DNA of 64,000 nucleotides from Variovorax sp. HW608. Lineage in GTDB: Bacteria; Pseudomonadota; Gammaproteobacteria; Burkholderiales; Burkholderiaceae_C. Positions within the stretch are counted from its first letter, which is position 1. The number at the start of each line of letters is the position of its first letter. Shown here in pieces: positions 30,784 to 39,209 of this stretch. A program made the position numbers and the translations under genes. The notes beneath the pieces are model-generated. The model was not told the origin of the DNA, ran no database searches, and saw nothing but the letters and a program-made list of their open reading frames with translations. The stretch is taken from positions 6,164,229-6,228,228 of the forward strand of contig NZ_LT607803.1 of the NCBI RefSeq assembly GCF_900090195.1. Direction: 5' to 3'.

Positions 30784-31590
30784 ATGCGTCAACGCCCCTC
30801 CTCCCGTGCTGAAGCGCCCGGTCTCGCGCGCGCTCGTCCGCGGGCGGCTGCCGTCTGGTTGAGCGCCGGCCTCGCCGTCGGGGCCGCTGGTCTCGCCGCG
30901 TCGTCGGTGCAGGCCCAGTCGGTGAAGAGTTCGGCGTCGCCGCAAACCACCCCTGCCAAGCCGGCGGCCGCCTCCAGGCCGCTGTGGCACGAGCTCACGG
31001 CGCGGCAGCAGAAGGCCCTGCAACCGCTCGCCCCCTACTGGGACGATTTGGCGGAATCCCACAAGCGCAAGTGGCTGGCGCTTTCCCGCGACTACGCCAA
31101 GATGACGCCGGAGGAGCAGGAGGTGCTCCACAGCCGCATGACCGAATGGTCGGGCCTGACCAACCAGCAACGCGCCCAGGCGCGTGCCAACTTCGCCACC
31201 GTCAAGCAAGTCCCCGTCGACGAGCGGAAGGCCAAGTGGGAGGCCTACCAGGCGCTCAGCGAGGAGGAAAAGAGCAAGCTCGCGGAACGCGCCAAGAGCG
31301 CGAAGGCGCCCGGCGCTGCATCGACTATCCGCCCCGTTCCCGAACAAAAGCTGGTGCCCATTCCCGCCGCCGGGCAGGACGGCCAGCGCACACCGAGGAT
31401 CCAGCTCGCGCCGCCGCCGGCCCCGGCCCCCGTCGCGGCCGCGCGTCCGGCGCCGGCTCCTGCGCCTGCGCCTGCTCCAGCCCCCGCGCCGAGCCTTCCG
31501 CCGGTCAGCGCGGAAGCACAGTTCCCGCCGCCCAACGCGACGGACGTCGCGCCGAGGGCTTCGGAACCACAACCGGCTTCGGCGCCCTGA
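30784..31590 (+). CDS. DUF3106 domain exported protein
   Basis: The 268-residue protein starts with a basic region and hydrophobic signal/TM segment (VWLSAGLAVGAAGLAASSVQA). A DUF3106 domain follows (about 66-165: PLWHELTARQQKALQPLAPY, HKRKWLALSRDYAKMTPEEQ, RMTEWSGLTNQQRAQARANF). The C-terminal third is Ala-Pro-rich (PAPAPAPAPAPAP). It lies 15 bp after the DUF3619 gene. The helical WxxL...R repeat suggests a periplasmic helical protein; function is unknown. Confidence 0.82.
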   Translation: MRQRPSSRAEAPGLARARPRAAAVWLSAGLAVGAAGLAASSVQAQSVKSSASPQTTPAKPAAASRPLWHELTARQQKALQPLAPYWDDLAESHKRKWLALSRDYAKMTPEEQEVLHSRMTEWSGLTNQQRAQARANFATVKQVPVDERKAKWEAYQALSEEEKSKLAERAKSAKAPGAASTIRPVPEQKLVPIPAAGQDGQRTPRIQLAPPPAPAPVAAARPAPAPAPAPAPAPAPSLPPVSAEAQFPPPNATDVAPRASEPQPASAP

Positions 31591-31601
31591 GCCAGGTGCC
31601 G

Positions 31602-32159
31602 ATGCCTTCCGCGCCTTCCGGCAACTCCGGTTCTCTTCGTCCGCCCGCCGACGACACGCTAGCTGCGCCCCTGATGGCGCCCGGACTGTGGCGCCGCATG
31701 GCCTGCTGGCTCTACGAGGGCATGCTGCTTTTCGCCGTCGTATTCATCGCCGGCTGGCTTTTCAGCACCCTGGGCCAGATGCGAAGCGGCATGGATTCGC
31801 GGCGGCATCTGCTTCAGGCGTTTCTGTTCGTCGTCTTCGGCGTCTATTTCGTCTGGTTCTGGGCCCATGGGCAGACGCTGGCGATGAAGACCTGGGGCAT
31901 CCGGGTCGTCGACCGGCATGGCCGCGCACTGACCCAGGGTCGGGCGCTGCTGCGCTATCTGCTGAGCTGGGTCTGGTTCCTGCCGCCGCTGGCGGCAATC
32001 TCGCCGTTCGGGCTCGGTGCGGGCGAATCGGTGGTGCTGGTCCTTGGCTGGGTCGCCGTGTGGGCGCTGCTGGCGCGTTTTCAGCCCGAGCGCCAGTTCT
32101 GGCATGACGTGTGGGCCGGCACCCGGCTGGTCGTGTCGAAGCCGCTCAGCAGACGATGA
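31602..32159 (+). CDS. RDD family membrane protein
   Basis: The 185-residue protein has three or four hydrophobic segments and the RDD signature: RRMACWLYEGMLLFAVVF near the start, then HGQTLAMKTWGIRVVDRHGR and a C-terminal WHDVWAGTRLV. RDD proteins are small inner-membrane proteins, some linked to ion transport. It follows the DUF3106 gene by 11 bp, and its stop overlaps an ATG (32156) that opens the apparent dgkA remnant. Confidence 0.85.
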   Translation: MPSAPSGNSGSLRPPADDTLAAPLMAPGLWRRMACWLYEGMLLFAVVFIAGWLFSTLGQMRSGMDSRRHLLQAFLFVVFGVYFVWFWAHGQTLAMKTWGIRVVDRHGRALTQGRALLRYLLSWVWFLPPLAAISPFGLGAGESVVLVLGWVAVWALLARFQPERQFWHDVWAGTRLVVSKPLSRR

Positions 32160-32209
32160 GCAGCACCGGGCCCATCGCCAACCCCCAGAAGGCTCGGCGT
32201 GGGCTGATA

Positions 32210-32764
32210 CTAAGTTGCGTTCAAAGATATAGAAGTTATCCAATCGAAACCGGTCATCGATCGGGTTCTCTCGTGATCTGATTCGAGCGCCACCAGCCCT
32301 GTCGTGAGGGCGCGTTCGACGGCGTCGAGGTTGGCGAAGACATGGTTGGCAAAGCAGTCCTCGCGAATCGCCTCCCACAGATGCTCGGCCGGGTTGAGTT
32401 CGGGGCTGTACGGAGGCAGGTAGATCAGTCGCATGTGATCCGGGACCGCGAGTTGACCTGCCAGATGCCAGCCCGCCTGGTCCATGACCATCACGATGAA
32501 TTCCTCGACATGGCGCTGGGCGACCTCGGCCAGGAATAGCGACATGGTCTCGGCGTTCACCCAGGGCAGCACGAGGCTGTCCATCACGCCGTCGTGTGGG
32601 CTGACGGCACTGAAGGCATAGATGTACTTGCGCTCCAGGCGAGCGCCGACGACAGGTCGAATGCGGTGTGGCGCCCAGCAGCGACGCGGCGTGCCCAGCA
32701 ATCCGAATCGCCCCTCGTCCTGGAACATCAGCCGCACCGCGCGACCTTGTTCAGCCTGGCGCAC
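32210..32764 (-). CDS. IS630-type transposase, catalytic (second) frame
   Basis: About 184 residues with the DDE domain: first Asp in FQDEGRFGLLG, second in VMDQAGWHLAG and the Glu in LNPAEHLWEAIRE, with LIYLPPYSPELNPAEH typical of IS630. There is no convincing own start codon; the frame is open back to the A7 run, so it is probably made as a fusion with the first frame. Its stop lies in the element's end. Confidence 0.85.
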   Translation of the reverse strand: MRQAEQGRAVRLMFQDEGRFGLLGTPRRCWAPHRIRPVVGARLERKYIYAFSAVSPHDGVMDSLVLPWVNAETMSLFLAEVAQRHVEEFIVMVMDQAGWHLAGQLAVPDHMRLIYLPPYSPELNPAEHLWEAIREDCFANHVFANLDAVERALTTGLVALESDHERTRSMTGFDWITSISLNAT

Positions 32765-33275
32765 GACCTCTTGGCGTACCTGGCGGCGGAGTTTTTTTAA
32801 AGGCGGCCTGTGCCGCGACGTCCGCCTTGGGATGCCGGGGCCGGGGCACGACCTTGCGCCAGCCGTGACGGTCGAGCAGCCGATAGATCGTCGAGGGCGC
32901 CACCGCCTTGCCGAGTTGCTTCTGGTAGGCCTGCTGGATCTCAGCTACCGTCAACATCCCGCCTGCCTGTGCGCGTTCGACGAAGGGTGCCAGCAACTCC
33001 TGCTCCTGTTCGGCGCTCAAATGCTGGTGGTGTCTGCCACCGCGGCCTCGAAGATCGAAGATGGCATCACCTTCCTTGGCCCATCGAGAGTGCATCACAT
33101 GCACGGTGGTGGTTGACCAACCCAGCAACTGTGCAATCTGCGCGGCCGAGCTGCCCAGCGTGGCCCTGATCAGCACGCACTGGATGCGCTGGTACTGCGC
33201 ATGGCTGTCGGCTTGCTTGAGCCGTTCTGCCAAGCGCATCACGGTCGCCTTATCCCCAACGATCAGACTCTTCAT
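32751..33275 (-). CDS. IS630-type transposase, N-terminal (first) frame with HTH
   Basis: The 174-residue frame starts MKSLIVGDKATVMRLAERLK and holds two HTH regions (AAQIAQLLGWSTTTVHVMHSRW and TVAEIQQAYQKQLGKAVAPSTIYRLL). It runs into a run of seven A (32792-32798 on the minus strand), after which the conserved sequence continues in the +1 frame (KKLRRQVRQEVVRQAEQG). The shift can be restored by slippage on the A7 run or reflects mutation. Confidence 0.82.
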   Translation of the reverse strand: MKSLIVGDKATVMRLAERLKQADSHAQYQRIQCVLIRATLGSSAAQIAQLLGWSTTTVHVMHSRWAKEGDAIFDLRGRGGRHHQHLSAEQEQELLAPFVERAQAGGMLTVAEIQQAYQKQLGKAVAPSTIYRLLDRHGWRKVVPRPRHPKADVAAQAAFKKTPPPGTPRGRAPG

Positions 33276-33456
33276 CCACGACTCCTTGAAGTACGTGGAC
33301 AGACATGATATCTAATCTATTGAACGCAAATTGGTATGATCCGGGTCGGCAGCGCGGCGTTGCTGCTGCCGCTTCTCCTGTGCGGCGGCGTCTGGTCGCC
33401 GCCCTGTGGCAACGCTTTGCCACATAGCCGACGCCCGGCCGCGGCATGATCGGGGG

Positions 33457-34047
33457 ATGACTCCTTCTTTTTCGATTTGTGTGTATTGCGGCTCCCGGCT
33501 CGGCGAGCACGCTGAATTCGTCCAGGTGGCGCAGGCGGTCGGCCGGTGGATCGGCGAACGCGGCGGGCAACTGGTCTACGGCGGCGGCCGCACCGGCCTG
33601 ATGGGAACCATCGCCGAAGCCACCCGCGCGGCCGGCGGCCGCGTGGTCGGCATCATTCCGAAGGCGCTGGTCGACAAGGAACTCGCCAATCGCCAGAGCG
33701 ACGAACTCCACGTCGTCGACACCATGCACGAGCGCAAAGCCATGATGGGCGAACGCGCCGACGCCTTCCTGGCCCTTCCGGGCGGCATCGGCACCCTGGA
33801 GGAACTGTTCGAGATCTGGACCTGGCGCCAGCTCGGCTACCACGACAAGCCGGTCGGCATCCTGAACGTCGGGGGCTACTACGACGCCCTGCTCGGCTTC
33901 CTGGCGCACAGCGTGCGCGAAGGCTTCATGGGCGAGTGGCAGATGGAACTCGTGCGCTCCGGCAACGAGGCACCCGCCTTGCTCCAAGCCCTCATCGAGG
34001 AAGCCGGCCGCCACCCCCGAGGCGACAAGCTGGCCGAAGTCCTCTAG
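33457..34047 (+). CDS. LOG-family protein (cytokinin riboside 5'-monophosphate phosphoribohydrolase)
   Basis: The 196-residue Rossmann-like protein has the family signatures VYGGGRTGLMG, MHERKAMM and PGGIGTLEE (108-116). The enzymes release the nucleobase from nucleoside monophosphates; bacterial physiological substrates vary. The ATG at 33457 is preferred to an upstream in-frame start because it gives the canonical FSICVYCGS beginning. It is convergent with the PII gene (13 bp gap). Confidence 0.93.
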   Translation: MTPSFSICVYCGSRLGEHAEFVQVAQAVGRWIGERGGQLVYGGGRTGLMGTIAEATRAAGGRVVGIIPKALVDKELANRQSDELHVVDTMHERKAMMGERADAFLALPGGIGTLEELFEIWTWRQLGYHDKPVGILNVGGYYDALLGFLAHSVREGFMGEWQMELVRSGNEAPALLQALIEEAGRHPRGDKLAEVL

Positions 34048-34060
34048 ATCGGGGGCGGGT

Positions 34061-34411
<351 letters not shown>

Positions 34412-34565
34412 TCAAAGCGGGGAAAGGCCGAACGATTATGTCATCCGCATTTCGGAAAACCGGGCGCGCAAGCCCTCAAGCCACACACGATCGCAGGGGC
34501 TGTTACCCTCGCCCAGCCATGCGCACCGCTTCTGCCTTCGCCAACCTCTTCGACTCGGTCATCCC

Positions 34566-35741
34566 TTGAGCGAACCGGTCATCCGCATCCACCGCTCGGT
34601 CGCCGAGATCGACGCCGCCGCCTGGGACGGGCTGCTCGCCGCGCAGGCCGCGCCGTCCCCCTTCATGCGCCACGCCTATCTGAACGCGCTCGACGCCAGC
34701 GGCAGCGCATCGCCGGACACCGGCTGGGCGCCGCACTTCGTGACGCTGTGGCAGGACCAACGGCTCATGGCCGCCTGTCCGCTCTATGTCAAGGACCATT
34801 CCTACGGCGAATACGTCTTCGACTGGGCCTGGGCCAATGCCTACCAGCAGCACGGACTGCACTACTACCCCAAGGCGGTCGTCGCGGTGCCGTTCACCCC
34901 CGTACCCGGAACGCGCGTGCTCGCTCGCGATGCGCAAAGCCGTGCGCTGCTGGTGCGCGCACTGGTCGCCTGGTGCGAACAGGCGGAGGTTTCTTCGCTG
35001 CACCTGCTCTTCGGCGCCGACGACGACGTCGCGGCCTGCGAGGATGCCGGGCTCATGCTTCGCCACACGGTCCAGTTCCACTGGACCAACGAGAACTGGA
35101 GCGATTTCGACGCCTTCCTCGCCGGCCTCGCGCACGACAAGCGCAAGAAGATCCGCCAGGAACGCCGAAAGGTTCAGGGCGCGGGCGTGCGCTTCCGCTG
35201 GGCGCGCGGCGCGGACATCTCCAATGCGGACTGGGATTTCTTCTACCGCTGCTACGCGCGCACCTACCGCGAGCACGGCAATCCGCCGTACCTGAACCGC
35301 GATTTCTTCCACCGCATGGCGGCGACGATGCCGGAAGCGTGGCTGCTCTTCATTGCCGAGCGCGCGGGCAAGCCGATCGCATCGAGCCTGATTGCGCTTT
35401 CAGCCGGCGTGGCCGGCGACAACGCCTCCGACCACCCGCTGCTGGCCTACGGCCGCTACTGGGGCGCGGTCGAGCGCGTGGACTGCCTGCATTTCGAGGC
35501 CTGCTACTACCAGCCCCTGCAGTGGTGCATCGAACACGGCGTGCAGCGCTTCGAGGGTGGTGCGCAAGGCGAGCACAAGATGGCGCGCGCCCTGATGCCG
35601 GTCAAGACCACCAGCGCCCATTGGCTCGCCCATCCCGCATTTGCGGATGCGGTCGAGCGTTTCCTCGCGCGCGAAGACGCCGGCATCCAGAACTACATGG
35701 ACCACCTCGGGGAACGCAGCCCCTTCCGCCACGAGGACTGA
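34566..35741 (+). CDS. peptidogalycan/GNAT-type acyltransferase family protein (DUF482-like)
   Basis: The 391-residue protein has family segments SPFMRHAYLNALDASGS, SYGEYVFDWAWANAYQQHG, FWTNENW-like HWTNENWSDF, LAHDKRKKIRQERRKV, CYYQPLQWCIEHG, FEGGAQGEHKMARAL. This matches the large GNAT-like family annotated as peptidogalycan biosynthesis or DUF482 proteins; the substrate is unknown. The TTG at 34566 overlaps the stop of a 16-codon upstream frame (ATG 34519) as TTGA, suggesting coupling. It is divergent from the PII gene. Confidence 0.85.
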   Translation: MSEPVIRIHRSVAEIDAAAWDGLLAAQAAPSPFMRHAYLNALDASGSASPDTGWAPHFVTLWQDQRLMAACPLYVKDHSYGEYVFDWAWANAYQQHGLHYYPKAVVAVPFTPVPGTRVLARDAQSRALLVRALVAWCEQAEVSSLHLLFGADDDVAACEDAGLMLRHTVQFHWTNENWSDFDAFLAGLAHDKRKKIRQERRKVQGAGVRFRWARGADISNADWDFFYRCYARTYREHGNPPYLNRDFFHRMAATMPEAWLLFIAERAGKPIASSLIALSAGVAGDNASDHPLLAYGRYWGAVERVDCLHFEACYYQPLQWCIEHGVQRFEGGAQGEHKMARALMPVKTTSAHWLAHPAFADAVERFLAREDAGIQNYMDHLGERSPFRHED

Positions 35742-35751
35742 TATTGAAAGC

Positions 35752-36336
35752 TCAGCGCTGCGCGCCCAGTCCGATCGGCGCCGGCACCGCGTTGACGATG
35801 CGCCTGAAGAGCGCCTCGTAGTCGGGCTCGGGTTCGCAGCCCGTCAACGGGTCGCGATTCGCGTTGAACGCCTCGTCGAGCTCTGCCCAGTCATCCTCGG
35901 TGAGCACCTTCTCGGCAAGCGGAAGGATCTCCCTTTCTTCCAGCGCCATATGTGACAGGTAGAACTCGACGTAGCGCTCGACGGCCTGCTCGAAGGCCTT
36001 GCGGCGCGGCTCGCCGATCATCTCGAAGGCGAGGAGCGCATGCTCCACCTCGCGAATCTTGCGCTCGCCGCGCGCGTGATCGTCATCCAGCCGGTCGAGC
36101 AGCTCGCGCGAGATCGGCGTGCGCGCGCGCAGCTTCGGGAACAAGAGCTCGGATTCCTTGCGGTGATGCCGCTTCTCGGGAAATTCGTCGACGTAGAAGA
36201 GCATCGCGCGCAGCGCCGCGAAGTCGGGCAGCGTGCGCTTCGCGCGATGCTCTGCCAGCAAGAGAACGATGGACCGCAGCATGGCCGAAAGGGCCGAGTG
36301 TTCATCGCGAATGATCCGCAGGGAAGCGTGTGTCAT
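35752..36336 (-). CDS. hemerythrin-domain protein
   Basis: The 194-residue helical protein carries the iron-ligand pattern of bacterial hemerythrin-like proteins: RDEHSALSAML, EKRHHRKESELLFPKL, DDDHARGERKI, and FYLSHMALEEREILPLAE. Such proteins bind O2, NO or iron. A TTGAG-N4-ATCAA FNR-like box (36387-36400) lies about 50 bp before the start, so oxygen-responsive control is likely. It opens the microaerobic block. Confidence 0.9.
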   Translation of the reverse strand: MTHASLRIIRDEHSALSAMLRSIVLLLAEHRAKRTLPDFAALRAMLFYVDEFPEKRHHRKESELLFPKLRARTPISRELLDRLDDDHARGERKIREVEHALLAFEMIGEPRRKAFEQAVERYVEFYLSHMALEEREILPLAEKVLTEDDWAELDEAFNANRDPLTGCEPEPDYEALFRRIVNAVPAPIGLGAQR

Positions 36337-36386
36337 GCCTGTCTCCGTGATTGAAGGCAGCTTCGCACCCGACGTGCGTTGCGGCC

Positions 36387-36400
36387 TTGAGGCAGATCAA
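36387..36400 (-). promoter_or_regulatory. FNR-like box before the hemerythrin gene
   Basis: TTGAG-gcag-ATCAA differs from the FNR consensus TTGAT-N4-ATCAA at one position. It lies 50 bp upstream of the hemerythrin ATG, in the range used for activation. Confidence 0.6.
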
Positions 36401-36431
36401 ATGCGCGCACGAGCGGCGCGCATCCGACAAC

Positions 36432-36890
36432 TCACTTGACGAGCTTCAGCGTGCCTTTCATCAGCGCCGAGTGGCCCGGGAACGAGCAGATGTACATGTA
36501 GCTCTGGTCTGCCTTGAGCTTGCTGGTGTCGAAAGTCACCGACGTCGATTCGCCGCCGCCGACGACCGGCGTGAAGGCGATCACGCGCGAATCACCGGCT
36601 TTGAGGTAGTTCTTGTCGAGACCGGCCGCGATGCCATCGGCTGCGACGCCCTGCGCATCGGTCGGGGTCGTCAGTACCCAGTTGTGGCCCATGGCCGCCT
36701 TCGGCAGCTTGCCGGCGTGCTTGAGCTTCACCGTGAACTGCTTGCAGCTCTGCGGCACGTCGATGCTGCTCTTGTTGAACTGCATCGCGTCATTGCCCTC
36801 GATCTCCACATCGCAGGTGGCGGCCGATGCCGAGCCGAGCAATACGAGCCAGAGCGCCGCGGCGCACGTTGTTTTCATCTTCATCTTCAT
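36432..36890 (-). CDS. azurin, periplasmic blue copper protein
   Basis: The 152-residue precursor has a signal peptide ending near 24 (GSASAATC). Copper ligands in precursor numbering are H69 (MGHNW), C135 and H140 (CSFPGH) and M144. Azurin carries electrons to terminal oxidases or denitrification enzymes. Three in-frame ATGs (36890, 36884, 36878) lie at the start, with AAAGGAG upstream of the first. It lies between the hemerythrin gene and the SafE-like gene. Confidence 0.95.
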   Translation of the reverse strand: MKMKMKTTCAAALWLVLLGSASAATCDVEIEGNDAMQFNKSSIDVPQSCKQFTVKLKHAGKLPKAAMGHNWVLTTPTDAQGVAADGIAAGLDKNYLKAGDSRVIAFTPVVGGGESTSVTFDTSKLKADQSYMYICSFPGHSALMKGTLKLVK

Positions 36891-36951
36891 CTTTTCATTC
36901 TCCTTTTGAAAATCGAGTTTGCGCGCAAACGGCCGGGTCCGGGAACGCCGT

Positions 36952-37665
36952 TCAGCGGCACCAGAGTTCGATCTGCCGGCCGAGATCGGTCCACAGCGCG
37001 TGGAAGGCGACGGCCGCCAGCAGCGCACCGGCGACCCGGCTCCCCCACTCCTTGCGCGCCACGTCCGCTCCGGCGCCGAGCCGTTGCCAGAGCCAGGGTG
37101 CGGCGGCCAGCGAGACGCCGCTCCCGGCTGCGAAACCGGCCATCACCATCGCACCCTGGACGGGGCCATCGGCCAGCGCCGCCAGCATCAGCGCAGAATA
37201 CAGCAGGCCGCACGGCATCAGGACCCAGAGCGCACCCGCCGCCAGCACGCCTGCCGGCGATCCGGTCAGCGGCCGAAGCCGCGCCTGCAGCGTGCGCCCG
37301 GCCCGATGGGCCCAGACCGGCTGGCGGCCGAGCACGGCGAGCGACAGCCCCCACACGAGCACCGCGACATGCAGCAGCACCCAGAACGGCCGCATGGCCG
37401 CGATACGGTCGCTGGTGAATCCGATGCCCTGCATGGCCACCGCGGCGATCGCGCCGGCTGCGGCGTAGCTCAGCATGCGTCCTGCGTGGAATGCCAGCGT
37501 CGCCCCCTGCCCGTGCATGCCCAGGCCGGTCAGCGCAGCGGCACCGCCTTCGGGCGCTCGCACGATCCGGATGACGCCAGCGCAGGCCGCGCCGCACATC
37601 GCGACGCAGTGCGGCCCGCCGGCCAGCCCCATGAGGAGCCCCGCTCCGAGCAATCCGGTCTGCAT
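36952..37665 (-). CDS. TauE/SafE-family (UreH domain) membrane protein
   Basis: The 237-residue polytopic protein begins with [19 protein letters not shown], the Cys/His-containing motif of the SafE/UreH family found beside cbb3 oxidase genes. Six or so TM helices follow. Proteins in this setting are often proposed to take part in copper or cofactor handling for the oxidase; that role is not proven. The stop is 61 bp before the azurin start; hemN ends 3 bp upstream of its start. Confidence 0.85.
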   Translation of the reverse strand: MQTGLLGAGLLMGLAGGPHCVAMCGAACAGVIRIVRAPEGGAAALTGLGMHGQGATLAFHAGRMLSYAAAGAIAAVAMQGIGFTSDRIAAMRPFWVLLHVAVLVWGLSLAVLGRQPVWAHRAGRTLQARLRPLTGSPAGVLAAGALWVLMPCGLLYSALMLAALADGPVQGAMVMAGFAAGSGVSLAAAPWLWQRLGAGADVARKEWGSRVAGALLAAVAFHALWTDLGRQIELWCR

Positions 37666-37668
37666 CCT

Positions 37669-39087
37669 TCAGACGATCCGCGAGAAGCGCGACCGGTTGC
37701 GATCGGCCTGCAGGTAGCGATCGAACGCCATCGCGATGGCGCGCACGAAGAACCAGCCGGTGGGCGTGACTTCGAGGTCGCGCTCGCTCACGCGCACCAG
37801 TCCCTGCGCGGCCAGCGGTCCGAGCGCGGCGAGCTCGTGCGCGAAATGGTCCTTGAAATCGATCAGGTGCGCGAGGCTGATGGTCTCGAAGTCCACTTGG
37901 CCCTGGCACATGATGGCCATGATCACCGCCCGGCGAAGCACATCGTCCCGTGTGAGCGCCAGACCGCGCACCACCGGAATGCGGCCCTGGTCGACCAGGT
38001 CGTAGTACTCCTCGAGCGTCTTGGCGTTCTGGCTGTAGGTCGCGCCGACGCGCCCGATGGCCGAAACGCCCAGCGCCACCAGGTCGCAGTCCGGCTGTGT
38101 GCTGTAGCCCTGGAAATTGCGATGCAGGCGGCCCTGCCGCTTGGCGATCGCGAGCGGGTCGTCCGGCAGCGCGAAATGGTCCATGCCGATGTAGACGTAG
38201 CCGGCGGCGGTGAAGGCGGCGATCGCCCGCGACAGCATCTCGACCTTGGTCTTCGCGTCCGGCAGATCCTCTGCCGCGATGCGCCGCTGCGGCTTGAAGC
38301 GCTCCGGCAGATGCGCATAGGCATAGAGCGCGATCCGGTCCGGCCGCAGGTCGCACACCTGCGCGAGCGTGCGGTCGAAAGAGGCCCGGCTCTGCTTGGG
38401 CAGCCCGTAGATGAGATCGATGTTGATCGAGCGGAATCCCAGCGAACGCGCGCTCGCCATCAGGTCGAAGACCTCGGCCGCGGGCTGGATGCGGTGCACC
38501 GCCTTCTGCACGTCCGGGTCGAAATCCTGCACGCCGAAGCTCAGCCGGTTGAAGCCGAGCCTGGCCAGCCGCTCGAGCCGGGCGCCGTCCACGGTGCGCG
38601 GGTCGATCTCGATGGATTGTTCCCGCTCCGGCGAAAGCGTGAATTCGCGCCCGAGCATCGCGAGCAGCCTGCCGAGGCCCTCGTCGTCGAGGAAGGTCGG
38701 CGTGCCGCCCCCCAGATGCACCTGGCTGACCACCGCCCCCCGACCCAGCGCAGCGACCTGCAGCGCCAGCTCGCGCTCCAGGTAGTCGAGGTATTCGACC
38801 GCCCAGTGCTTGTGGCGGGTGACGATCTTGTTGCACGCGCAGTAGTAACAGAGCGATTCGCAGAACGGCAGGTGCACGTACAGCGAGAGCGGCCGCCCGT
38901 GCATCCCGGTGGCGCTGCGCTGGTGCAGCGCCTGGATGTAGTCGTCGGCCGTGAAAGCATCCACGAATCGATCGGCCGTCGGGTAGGAGGTATAACGTGG
39001 ACCGGAGACGTCGAAACGCCGCAGTACGGCAGGCGACGGCAGCTCCAGGGAAGGTGAAGCGGTCGCGAATGCAGGGAAAGAGTTCAT
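37669..39087 (-). CDS. hemN: oxygen-independent coproporphyrinogen III dehydrogenase
   Basis: HemN is a radical-SAM enzyme that converts coproporphyrinogen III to protoporphyrinogen IX when oxygen is low. The 472-residue protein has the Fe-S motif C76-ESL-C80-YY-C83-A-C85, the SAM-binding HLGGGTPTFLDD, and RYTSYPTADRF near the start. An FNR box lies 57 bp upstream. It is divergent from fnr and its stop is 3 bp from the SafE-like start. Confidence 0.96.
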   Translation of the reverse strand: MNSFPAFATASPSLELPSPAVLRRFDVSGPRYTSYPTADRFVDAFTADDYIQALHQRSATGMHGRPLSLYVHLPFCESLCYYCACNKIVTRHKHWAVEYLDYLERELALQVAALGRGAVVSQVHLGGGTPTFLDDEGLGRLLAMLGREFTLSPEREQSIEIDPRTVDGARLERLARLGFNRLSFGVQDFDPDVQKAVHRIQPAAEVFDLMASARSLGFRSINIDLIYGLPKQSRASFDRTLAQVCDLRPDRIALYAYAHLPERFKPQRRIAAEDLPDAKTKVEMLSRAIAAFTAAGYVYIGMDHFALPDDPLAIAKRQGRLHRNFQGYSTQPDCDLVALGVSAIGRVGATYSQNAKTLEEYYDLVDQGRIPVVRGLALTRDDVLRRAVIMAIMCQGQVDFETISLAHLIDFKDHFAHELAALGPLAAQGLVRVSERDLEVTPTGWFFVRAIAMAFDRYLQADRNRSRFSRIV

Positions 39088-39143
39088 CGCAGGCGATCAA
39101 AGGCGGTCTGCGGCCACTATGCCGCCAGGACGCTCCTCGATCA

Positions 39144-39157
39144 TTGATGCGGATCAA
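39144..39157. promoter_or_regulatory. FNR box between hemN and fnr
   Basis: TTGAT-gcgg-ATCAA is a perfect palindromic FNR/ANR site. It lies 57 bp from the hemN ATG and 53 bp from the fnr ATG, so it can serve both divergent genes, including fnr autoregulation. Confidence 0.85.
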
Positions 39158-39209
39158 CACCCGCGGCCACGCCCGGCTTCAGAATCAACAACATACTCGA
39201 CGTACATCA

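Larger units (their letters stand above)
32210..33334. mobile_element. IS630-family insertion sequence, 1125 bp
   Basis: The ends CTAAGTTGCGTTCAA (32210-32224) and, in reverse complement, CCAATTTGCGTTCAA (33320-33334) are 15-bp imperfect inverted repeats (13 of 15 match). They are flanked by TA at 32208-32209 and 33335-33336, the TA target duplication typical of IS630/Tc1-mariner. Inside, on the minus strand, are two overlapping transposase frames. The element sits in a dgkA remnant downstream of the RDD gene. Confidence 0.88.
32156..33427 (+). pseudogene. dgkA: remnant of diacylglycerol kinase gene, split by an IS630-type element
   Basis: An ATG overlapping the RDD stop opens MSSTGPIANPQKARRGLI, which resembles the start of Comamonadaceae DgkA proteins. 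After the insertion sequence the plus strand reads GSAALLLPLLLCGGVW and then, one base out of frame, VAALWQRFAT-stop at 33425-33427. That matches the DgkA C-terminus pattern (AKDMGSAAV...W..LLW..F). Only about 17 N-terminal and 27 C-terminal codons remain, so the central catalytic part is deleted. The assignment rests on short similarities from memory and needs a search. Confidence 0.5.

Noticed and set aside
31436..31500. Tandem repeat in the DUF3106 gene
   Set aside because: The Pro-Ala codon repeats encode an ordinary low-complexity linker, not a separate DNA element.
36891..36951. FNR box before azurin
   Set aside because: TTTGA...CGAGT is present but the second half does not match ATCAA.
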